Source: Amphiura filiformis (Eukaryota; Echinodermata; Ophiuroidea; Amphilepidida; Amphiuridae). From it: 64,000 nt of DNA. The translations under genes and the position numbers were made by a program. The notes beneath the pieces are model-generated. The model had not been told where the DNA came from. It made no database searches and worked only from the letters and a program-made list of their open reading frames with translations. Positions 55,548-64,000 of the stretch are shown here, in pieces (within the stretch, counting starts at the first letter, position 1; each line of letters starts with the position of its first letter). The stretch spans positions 2,500,001 to 2,564,000 of the forward strand of contig NC_092637.1 in the NCBI RefSeq assembly GCF_039555335.1. The letters run 5' to 3'.

Positions 55548-55812
55548 ATGGTTTAACAAAATGAAGTATACAGTTTGAAAAATGGCACTAAATTAAAAAG
55601 TATAAGGTATTTGGTCAAAATGTTTTAGTTGATAGCTGAATCAACATCCTGTCCTTTAACAACTGTAAAATCACTAGCGTGTGACCATTAATAATAAAAA
55701 ATTACAGTTGTGGGAGGGCAAGATGCATATTCAGGTATCAACTAAAGCGTTTTGGCCAAATATCTCATTCATTTTAATCAAGTAATATTTTTCAAACTGT
55801 ATATTTTATTTT
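55548..55812. mobile_element. Palindromic MITE, ~260 bp
   Basis: 'aaaatgaagtatacagtttgaaaaatg' is inverted at the right ('atttttcaaactgtatattttatttt'). An inner pair 'tttggtcaaaatgttttagttgata' / 'tatcaactaaagcgttttggccaaa' is also present. Confidence 0.8.
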
Positions 55813-56130
55813 GATACACCCTGTATAGTAGCCTATGTCACCCAATCGATTTCCGAATGAACTGACATTTTGGAAACGAGATTTATTAGTATAGATATCA
55901 ATTGATCAAACCCAATAGATCTTTTCCAACCCCAATCGGAACTCATGGGAAATTGCTCAGGTATGAGATCATGTGGACTTTGAGCAACCAATAACGTATG
56001 AGCAGTGAGCACGTCCAATGCCGCGGTCACCTAAAATATGTAAACAAATTAACAAACCACTGCATTTTAAAGGCCAGCCCTGCTGTTGCTTGACGAATGT
56101 ACGAACCACAGATACAGGCCATGTATCAAC

Positions 56131-56330
56131 AGTCAAAGTTCCCGTGCATTGTATTCTGTGAATTCTCGCATATTCATGAGGATCGATTGTTCGATAATGC
56201 TGTGTCTAACAATCACGCCAGCGTTGCGTGCCTTCGCGTATACGCGATAAGTGCGTAGCAGTATTGCGTGTCGCATTTCATGGAACAATCGGCCTTCATT
56301 ACCGGGTGATGCTGAGACCTTGACTGCTTT
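56131..56330. mobile_element. Palindromic element, family M5 copy 2
   Basis: 'cagtcaaagttcccgtgcattgtattctg...attcatgagg.tcgattgttcg' and the inverted right arm 'gaacaatcggccttcatt...gagaccttgactg'. Shares 'cagcgttgcgtgccttcgcgtatacgcgata' with 9031-9342. Confidence 0.8.
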
Positions 56331-56392
56331 TACGCGGTCTCTTATCTTTTTCGTCCATGGTGTGAACAATATTTTTTGAAGATATGCTCACA

Positions 56393-57115
56393 AATTGTTG
56401 ACCCAAACAGAAAGATGTGAAAACATCATATGCGAGATAGATTGATTATGTGCTTCATCTAGGCCTACCATTATATTAAAGCACCTCATTCACTATAATT
56501 GAAAGTTCTTTGTGGTTACGACGATGCCTATTGTATATTGGAACTTTGCACTGTACATGATGCAGAAGAGGTACTTTTTTCTGCGCGCGCGTTTGTTGAA
56601 ATTGTTTTATGCTTCGGGTTTAACATATTTAATCGGAATGAATCTTTCAAAGTCAGTTTGATGAGGTATGATGCTAAAATCACGAAATACGCTCAAATTG
56701 ACAGTTTCTATTCCAAGCATGCTCTTAGTCCTATTACCTTTAACTAGTAAAATGGAAATAAAAGGAGTTGGAGATCCGTGGCGAGATATCGATACTAGTC
56801 ATGCTAGTTGTGCTATAGACCTTTTTATCCAAACCAACTTTTATCGATTCATTCCGAACAAACCCGAATCATGCAATAAATTTATCAAACGCGTGCGCAG
56901 AAACAAAAAGTACCTCTTATCATACTTATTGCGAAATAGCCGTAATTCCAATGTGCAGCAGACATCATAACTACGATGAACTTTCGCACTGTCAATTGTG
57001 GATGAGAGAGGTACTTTCATACAATGGTAGATGAAACACTTTTGAAGTTTAAAAATAAATAGATAAATCTCCCAACGAATGTTTTCACAAATTTCTCTTT
57101 GGGTCAACAATATGT
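56393..57115. mobile_element. Inverted-repeat element, ~720 bp
   Basis: 'acaaattgttgacccaaacagaaagatgtgaaaacat' is inverted at 57075-57113; an inner pair lies near 56493-56530 and 56965-57000 ('gaaagttctttgtggttacgac' / 'actacgatgaactttc'). The open frames inside (82 and 100 codons) show no domain. Confidence 0.65.
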
Positions 57116-57194
57116 GAATATATCACACAGTTCTCAAGCAACAACAGAGCTAGTCTGTGTTACAGACCGTGTACCTATATATATTATCCATAGG

Positions 57195-57290
57195 GAGAGA
57201 AACTACTGGGAACCGCCGAGAGCCGCTTCGCGGCTCTCGGCTCGTACTCGCCGCTTCGCGGCTCATCGCGGCTTCGCCGCTCACCCCCCT
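57195..57290. repeat. Cluster of GC-rich short palindromes
   Basis: 'gagccgcttcgcggctc' and variants occur four times, each self-complementary, in otherwise AT-rich DNA. Confidence 0.85.
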
Positions 57291-57490
57291 TGATCGCGAG
57301 TCCGACACTATCTCGAGTCAGTCTTTGACAAAGACTACAACAGGGCTGGTTTTTAAATTTAAGTGGTTTAGAATACAAGCCTTCGACCGCGAATGCTCGT
57401 ACGTGATTGGTTGCTCAACGTCCACGTGATCTCACTGTTTTCGAGCAATTTCCGATGATTTCCGAATGGGGTTTGAAAAGGTCTATAGGG

Positions 57491-58199
57491 GAATACGAGT
57501 CCCTTAAATACTACAATATTGGTGCGTGAAAGTTGGTTCCCTTTTAGGTTTGTGCAGTAACCATTGGTTGTATGTTAACTTGGTCAACCTCGATGATATA
57601 TTACGAGAATCCCTGGGGTGTGACTAGTAGGTCTGTCTGCACTTTTAAAAACCTCAAGGATAGGAATAAAATTGTGCTTCCATTTCTGAATAATTATTTC
57701 GATACCACACACCAGAATTATAACAAAATGTTGAAGATTTATATAATGGGATATATGTCTCGACCGCCTTTCGCTATTGGTGTATGTTACAGTTTGTGAT
57801 ACAGCGCCATCATATAATTGTCCGGAGCTTTATAGGTTTCTTGGTAAGCAAAATAATTCAGGTGTCGCCATAACAAGTGCCACATGTGTCCTTCTGGAGC
57901 TTTCTGGGGTTTAATGTTTACATATTGTCCTTGTTCAGGTTATTTTTCATCCTCAATAAATATTTTGTTGTATGTGACGTAATGATTTATGTTTCTGTGT
58001 TCAGGTGACCAAACTTCAACCAATCAAAACAGGTAATTAACCTCCAACAAACGGGAAGGAATAGGCTAGGAATCAGCATAGTCTGATCCGTTCATTTCTC
58101 ATCGCCACAGAACAGGGTTTCACGCGTTCTTTGCTAATTAATGAGACTTGCTAATAAAACTGATTGGAAGTTTCAAAAGAACATCAGAAAAAACCCTTC
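57491..58199. other. Intergenic, nothing recognised
   Basis: No domain-bearing frame and no repeat partner noticed. Confidence 0.4.
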
Positions 58200-58286
58200 A
58201 AAATTCAATACGAAACATTTAAAATTGCCCATTGTATTTATTGTCCGTTTTACAAAAATGTTTCCGACATTACCATGTTTGAAAAA

Positions 58287-58539
58287 TGTGATGCGATCAA
58301 GCAAAATCAGTCGGAACTCGGAAATATTGATTTTGAGATATAGCCAAACAAAGGAACTATTTCCTTTTGGTTGCTATTGTTTTGGAAACTCTTTAATCGC
58401 CCATATCTTTGGAAATGGTTGTTCAATTTCAATGGGGTTTTCTGCAAAATCCAGCTTTGTAAATGTTTTTTACTATCCTATCAGAAACTCAAAATTTAAT
58501 ATTTCCGAGTTCCGACTGATTTTGCTTGATCGCATCACA
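58287..58539. mobile_element. Complete MITE family M10
   Basis: 'tgtgatgcgatcaagcaaaatcagtcggaactcggaaatatt' is inverted at the right end ('aatatttccgagttccgactgattttgcttgatcgcatcaca'). The half copy at 33989 is a relative. The 141-codon frame across it is spurious. Confidence 0.9.
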
Positions 58540-58630
58540 AATAATGTTTTGTTTGAGCATGTCTAATAAAATAAATTTAAAAAATAACTCTTGACATGAC
58601 AACTTATTCACTACAAAAATATTTTCCCCC

Positions 58631-58704
58631 AGGCAATGAATCACTCAGATAATGTGAATTCAGCATCATCCGTAAACTGTTCGATTTGCCTCATTGACAG
58701 GGAG
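58631..58704 (+). other. Exon-like block ending at GTATGT, duplicated
   Basis: 'ttttcccccag' looks like an acceptor, and 'GGGAG|GTATGT' like a donor. The enclosed frame starts MNHSDNVNSASSVNCSICL, with a CxxC that could begin a zinc-binding domain. The paralogous block at 60487-60560 does not keep the frame or the acceptor. It may equally be repeat sequence. Confidence 0.2.
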
Positions 58705-58735
58705 GTATGTTATAGCAGACGGAGCGTACATAGTG

Positions 58736-58905
58736 CAATTCCAGTTGATATCCATACACCCCCTATGGAAGACTTGATCTTAAACTCCCACACAGGGGAT
58801 GTTGATCTCAAATGGAGTCACTCATTCAGGTAACCTCAGTTGAAATTGTGTGAAAGATTACGGTCCTGTCTTCCATAGGGGTGTTTTAGTTTTTAACTGG
58901 AATTG
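58736..58905. mobile_element. MITE family M1 copy 3
   Basis: 'caattccagttgatatccatacaccccctatggaagac' with inverted 'gtcttccataggggtgt...aactggaattg'. The clearest copy of the family. Confidence 0.85.
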
Positions 58906-60269
58906 GCCATATTTGTTTCTAAGTTGACTTATTATGGGATTGGGTTCCTCCCTAGTAATGTATCTCACTACCGGGCCGTAGTTCGTTGAAGTAAGATATA
59001 TGCATGTCTCTTCCATGCATAGATGAATGAGTAGCCTATAACATTTACATGTATTTTTATCAGAAACAAAATGTAAATTTAGAAGACTTAAAGCAAACAG
59101 CATACTTAAGGGGCTGTGCAACAATTATCTGATTATTTTTACCCCGGGTTGGGCAAATTTCTAAACAGATTGTTAAAAATGTTCGCCGCCCCACCCCCCT
59201 AGCTCCCCCTCCTCCTCTCCCCTTGACATGCCAAAAAAACCTTGCCCCGATCCCATCTCTGACCTGTCAAATATGTTATATTTGAACCTCACTATGGACC
59301 CCAATGGCCTCATCCCAGTGGCATAGTTCAATAACCTCCAATAAACAATCATAGTGCAAAATTTGACCTCGAGTTTCAGAGAATGAGTTTTTGTACCCAA
59401 ATTTGCAAAGGTCATTCAATGAATGTGCAGATGTATTGGGGTTAAAGAACCGTGCCTTGATAGATGAGCATGTTGTGGATCCTAGTGCCTTTGCTTACTG
59501 TTTAATAAAGCCTTTTAAAAGATTTTTATTTAGGGGTACATATTACTATTGCACGGCTACTTAAATGTAAGCTAATGTAGGCTATGAGTATGATGTGTCT
59601 GGTTGTATATTGGGGTTTTTGTAAGGTTGTTTGTTTGTTGATTTGTTTATTTGCGGTGAATGATTTATTTGTTGGTGTGGGGTTGGGGTGTGTAGAAATT
59701 GTTTTGTTTAATATTTTAAAAACATGTCTAAAAATCCTACATGATTCTATAAGTCAGTCATTCTCTTGTTTACAACCAAAAAAAGTCATGTGTATTTCAA
59801 AAGGAAATATTGTCAGTACTGTGGGCAGCTGTCATGATAAATGATGATTGTTATTTCAATTGATGTTCACCATTATGAAACCTATTGGCCCCTATTCACC
59901 CGTCGTGACCTTTTGAACTCTGTAGCAGCCTGATACTCTGTGGCTATTTTAGTTTTATGTTAAAAAGCTGCCATGAGTCAAATACCATTTTAATAATGGA
60001 ATCATATAAAAAGTATAAATCGAAAAAACAAAAATTATGTCCTTTTATAAGGCTATTCATAAAGAATTACCCTTCCCCATTGAGAAATTGTCTTACTTGA
60101 AAAACCCGGAAATCCAAGTCAGGATTTTAAAAATAAGTTGAAATTCATTTTGTTATTAATATAATTTCAGAGGTTGGCCATCAAAAACTATGGAATTCCA
60201 GACAAAAAAAAGCTAAAAAAAGCTAGACTTCCAAAATCCTCTATGGGGAAATGGCATTTTTGTCTGGAA
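58906..60269. other. Intergenic, nothing recognised
   Basis: No domain-bearing frame. G/T-rich stretch at 59610-59690. Confidence 0.4.
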
Positions 60270-60660
60270 TAGCCCATTTCTTTACATCTATAAGCTGATA
60301 TTAAAAATATGAATAAATAAAGAAACTTAAATGATTTATTGTCCTTTGTAAAAATGTTTCCTACATTAGAATGTTTGAAAAATAATATTTTGTTGACATG
60401 TCTAAACTTATAAAGTTTTGTTTTTTTTAATAAATAAAACGCAACTCTTGACGTGACAACATATTCACTACAAAAATATTTTCTGGGCATGAAGCATTTA
60501 GATATATAAATTCAGCACCATCCGTCCAGTTGTTCTATCTGCCTCATTGACAGGGAGGTATGTTATAGCACACGGAGTGTACAATGATGATTGTCTAAAC
60601 TTATAAAGTAACATTTTTAAAAAAAGCTATAAGCTGATAATAAAAATATGAATAAATAAA
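60270..60660. repeat. Segmental repeat, copy 2 (empty MITE site)
   Basis: Counterpart of 58200-58735. Also contains its own direct repeat 'ctataagctgata.taaaaatatgaataaataaagaaa' at 60287-60330 and 60625-60665. Confidence 0.8.
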
Positions 60661-60897
60661 GAAAGTAATTTTAACTTAATAACTAGCTAAATAAGACATT
60701 AAAAAATTATACAACCATTTTATTACGTAAAAATAACTCAATCTATGCATTAAATTTAAAGACTTAAATTTGATGCACAGAATTTAAGTTATTATGTACT
60801 TTATGTGACGTGTTTATAATTAATTATTACTAACGAAGGCTAGCTAACAATTAAATAAATAAGCAAATAAAAATGATAGATTAATAAAATTAAATAA
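60661..60897. other. Intergenic, local palindromes
   Basis: 'tgcattaaatttaaagacttaaatttgatgca' (60747-60779) is an inverted pair. No gene. Confidence 0.5.
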
Positions 60898-60904
60898 ATT
60901 AATA

Positions 60905-60906
60905 AC

Positions 60907-60989
<83 letters not shown>

Positions 60990-60990
60990 A
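60905..60990. repeat. (AAAT)n microsatellite
   Basis: About 21 AAAT units. Confidence 0.95.
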
Positions 60991-61385
60991 TGATAAAAAA
61001 GAAAACATTGTTTTGTCGAAAATACGGTAAACTATTTTAAAAATATTTTGCTTTCGAGCAGCTATTTCTTTCAAGTAACATCTACACATATTTAAAAGCC
61101 AGCCTGACAAATCGATTCAGGGTGAGTCTATCGCGTGGATAGTTTGAATTCGAAAACACTGAACACATTTATACGATATCCTGGAACAGAGGAGGAATAC
61201 AACACAGATTATATACACGCAAGGGGCACAATCCAAAGACATTGGATTAGAGAGAAACTGCGTTTATGCGTATTCGATCTCGGCAAAATGACTTTCTGAG
61301 AAGATAAAATAACCACACAAAAAACTGGATTTATATTCAACAGGGAGTTTATAAACAAAGGTTTACATTACGGAGGTACTTTGTT

Positions 61386-61484
61386 ATGATGAACGGTGTA
61401 GGGGGATTCCCCGTGTTCACCCCGCGCCCGACCCCGGGGTACAACCCCGTGTATGGACCTGGGTATGGACCTGATAATGCTCCG
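61386..61484 (+). CDS. Gene D: first coding exon, Pro/Gly/Tyr-rich N-terminus
   Basis: ATG ATG at 61386, 33 codons in phase 0, then a strong donor (CCG|GTAAGT). Reads 'MMNGVGGFPVFTPRPTPGYN' followed by 'PVYGPGYGPDNAP'. GC content and codon use stand out from the AT-rich surroundings. An acceptor-like 'tttatattcaacag' ends at 61343; otherwise the upstream sequence could be 5' UTR. No further exon is visible before the window ends. As in gene C, a polar N-terminal exon ends in phase 0, so a second MS4A-like protein is possible but unproven. Confidence 0.5.
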
Positions 61485-62339
61485 GTAAGTTAATTAAAAG
61501 AAGATAATAGTATTAGTTTGAATTTATACGCCATAAGGATGAAATATGTGTTGCTTTGACCTTGAAATCAATATGTAGTTTTGGTTTTTTAGGATAAAAA
61601 TAAGCATGAAAACCTAATGAATCCTTTTGTTTCCCGTTCTGTTGCTAAAAAGCAATATTAAACCTAAAATATATAAGGAGCATTTCAGAAGCAAATTACG
61701 TATTAAAAATACACACTAAGGCAAGATATTGCTTAACATACTATTGGCTATGTGTATAAATCGGTGAATTGGACTGACCTTGGACTGATAATACTAACAT
61801 CTCTGTGTAACAAAACGTGATAAATGATGTCCATTGCTTTTGTGGAATTTACAATTATATACATTGTGATTGTATTTCTTTACACGTCAACGTGTTACCT
61901 CTTTAATGTGTACAACGAAATCATGAAATAGCAAATAATTGTTGCTTTACATTACACTTTCTACATCAATTGAAATCAATCACAGATGCTGCTTGCACAC
62001 ACCATCTCAATTCATGTCAATAAAATATCGCCTTTTGGAGCGTGCTATTCGCGCAAGAAACATAATAATGAAATAATGAAATAAATATGTGTTGTGGCAT
62101 CGCATGAATACGGATCATTTTTTTCCATGTATGACGAAGTAAATTCGTGAGCATTGAACTACAAATTTGTAAAATATACTTTGCATTAACTTTGCAAAGT
62201 ATGAATTCGTGTACATGACTTAATAAAAATCAATTAAGGAATCGCAGATACCCCATGAATGTCCCATATCAAACAAGAGCGATAACCGCACCATAGCTGA
62301 ACCATGTGGCTTCGGCAGTATATTGTGGTAGGCCTATAC
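61485..62339. other. Presumed gene D intron, nothing recognised
   Basis: No further exon or repeat partner seen. Confidence 0.35.
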
Positions 62340-62935
62340 CACTGTCATCATTGCATTTAAATTTCAGCTCAATTGAAGCGTTTTGAAAACTTGACATTTG
62401 ACCCCTTTATTGCCCTTAATGACCTTAAATGAATTTTAAAATATTTTAAACATGTTTAGAATGTCATAAGGATCATTGCGTTTAAATTTCAGCTCAATCG
62501 GAGCATTTTGGAAAACTTGACCTTTGACCCCTTTATGACCCCTTAATGACCTTAAATGAATCTTAAAATGTTTTTAAAATGTTTCGAATGTCATAAGGAT
62601 CATTGCATATAAATTTCAGCTCGATTGGAGCATTTTGAAAAACTTGACCTTTGACCCCTTTATGACCCCTTAATGACCTTAAATGAATTTTAAAATATTT
62701 TTAAATGTTTACAATGTCATAAGGATCATTGCATTTAAATTTCAGCTCAATTGGAGCATTTTGAAAACCTTGACCTTTGACCCCTTTATGACCCCTTAAT
62801 GAAATGAAATAAATGTTTTAATGTTTTAAACATGCTTAGAATGTCATAAGGATCATTGCATTTAAATTTCAGCTCAATCGGAGCATTTTCGGTTAAAATG
62901 ACCTTTTTTGACCCCTGTGACCCCAGGATGACCTC
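62340..62935. repeat. ~126-bp minisatellite, five units
   Basis: The unit starts near 'aaggatcattgcatttaaatttcagctcaat.ggagcattttg' (62345, 62470, 62597, 62723, 62850) and includes 'cttgacctttgaccccttta' and 'ttaatgaccttaaatgaa'. The last unit is diverged on its 3' side. Confidence 0.95.
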
Positions 62936-63057
62936 TGACGTTTGGAAATATTTTTATTATATTCTTTATGTTTTCCTCTTTCATATGACACCACTCATGG
63001 GGTCATACCTTCGTCAACATTTAGAGATATGTCCATTTCAGACCAAATGGTTAGTCA

Positions 63058-63128
63058 GTTAGTAAGCTAGTAAGTAAGTAAGCTAGTAAGTAAGTAAGCT
63101 AGTAAGCTAGTAAGTAAGTAAGCTAGTA
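63058..63128. repeat. (AGTAAGTAAGCT)n microsatellite
   Basis: Mixed AGTA and AGCT quads in direct order. Confidence 0.95.
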
Positions 63129-63179
63129 ACATGCACTCATATAGGCTGATACCATTTCATGGTTCAGCAAAAATGAGAC

Positions 63180-63440
63180 CTTTCCGGATAACTTCCCGAT
63201 AGTCACCGGGTAGACACCGGCAAATTTCACATGCAAATTAGATAGGTAGCGGGTGACTACCCGATTTTTTTTAAACCATAGTGGATACCTTTCAGGTAAT
63301 AGGTACCGGATGACTACCCGATGACCTTTTTGGGAAACTAGCGGGTAACTACCCGGTGACTTTTTTGGGGAACTAGCGGATAACTACCCGATAACTTTTC
63401 GGGGACCTAGCGGATAACTTTTGGTGACAATAATTATACC
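63180..63440. repeat. ~38-45 bp minisatellite, degenerate
   Basis: Repeated 'aactagcgg.taactacccg.tgacttttttggg' units, at least five, weaker towards the left. Confidence 0.85.
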
Positions 63441-64000
63441 TGGTGACCTCTTTGGAGACTTCCTGTTGACCTTTTGGGGAATGCAGAAATATTATTTGAA
63501 TTGTAGTTTTTGGAGAAATACAACTCTGTAGGCATGGCAGTTGAGCGTATAAAGTGCTATCTTGCAATAAGAAACTTGAAAGTGTACAATGTAAATTGTA
63601 GTTATTGTATAAAAATATTCTTCTGATGTAATTTGGTTCACACCACCTTTATAAGGTGCATATCTTAATTAATGTACAACCAAATTGTTATAGCATATGT
63701 ATTACAGTACCTAAATGTGCATGATGATACAGCCTATATCAAATATTATAATTTATTTACAACAAATAGCTTTAAAACATAAAGCTTATATGAGTTCATT
63801 GACACATTAGCTGATGATTAGTAATTTAATTGACATTAATTTACTGTCAAAATCATGTATGATTTACTAGAAAAGATATACTAGAACATTCAAATGTGTC
63901 ATATATTAGGTACATGTATAAAGACTGCATACAAATCATTTCATACAAATTTTCCTACCTGCATTATCATATGAAATCAAGCATTCAATGCTTTATAATT
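63441..64000. other. Nothing recognised
   Basis: AT-rich, without a domain-bearing frame or repeat partner in the window. Confidence 0.4.

Larger units (their letters stand above)
55905..57490. mobile_element. Outer inverted-repeat element holding two others
   Basis: Left arm 55905-56015 ('aatagatcttttccaacccc...gatcatgtggactttgagcaaccaataacgta') is inverted at 57380-57485. Inside are an M5 copy (56131-56330) and a separate palindrome (56393-57115). Confidence 0.7.
58200..58735. repeat. Segmental repeat, copy 1 (with MITE insertion)
   Basis: Matches 60330-60590: 'ttattgtccgttttacaaaaatgtttcc.acatta', 'ctcttgac.tgacaac.tattcactacaaaaatattttc' and 'gcctcattgacagggaggtatgttatagca'. The M10 MITE at 58287-58539 interrupts this copy only. 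Confidence 0.85.

Noticed and set aside
58141-58566. 141-codon plus-strand frame
   Set aside because: It runs across the M10 palindromic MITE and is lost in the paralogous empty copy.

Overview
The window is AT-rich nuclear DNA from an animal. It has spliced genes with GT-AG introns, non-LTR retrotransposon remnants, many terminal-inverted-repeat (TIR) elements and long microsatellites. The gene content (spätzle-like cystine-knot pro-ligands, a four-span MS4A/CD20-like protein) and the repeat style suggest a marine invertebrate. An echinoderm or hemichordate is plausible, but the species cannot be fixed from sequence alone. No retrovirus, LTR element, Polinton or CRISPR array was recognised.

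Layout. 1-6.7 kb: repeats and two decayed LINE 3' ends. 6.7-15.2 kb: gene A (minus strand, four coding exons, probable 5' non-coding exon at 15.05-15.18 kb); a 5'-truncated CR1/jockey-group LINE with a 550-residue open reverse transcriptase lies in its first intron. 15.2-19.9 kb: TIR elements. 19.9-35.4 kb: gene B, a tandem paralogue of gene A with the same exon structure and phases; its introns have grown with nested palindromic elements, a head-to-tail pair of TIR transposons (26.9-30.2 kb) and a (TTA)n tract. 35.4-38.5 kb: repeats. 38.6-53.4 kb: gene C (plus strand), with a possible 5' non-coding exon at 38.6 kb and seven coding exons encoding a 310-residue MS4A-like four-transmembrane protein with a proline-rich tail. 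53.4-61.3 kb: duplicated and nested repeats. 61.39-61.48 kb: first coding exon of a further plus-strand gene (gene D) that runs out of sight. 61.5-64 kb: its intron, with a ~126-bp minisatellite and smaller tandem repeats.

Genes A and B should each make a secreted or membrane-anchored precursor: a basic N-terminus, one hydrophobic segment, an acidic pro-region, an RRKRS proprotein-convertase site, then a ~94-residue C-terminal domain with six cysteines. That domain aligns by eye, from memory, with the Toll ligand spätzle. The exon coordinates given for genes A, B and C keep one continuous reading frame across all junctions, which is strong internal evidence that the models are right. Most other open frames here are chance frames inside palindromic repeats.
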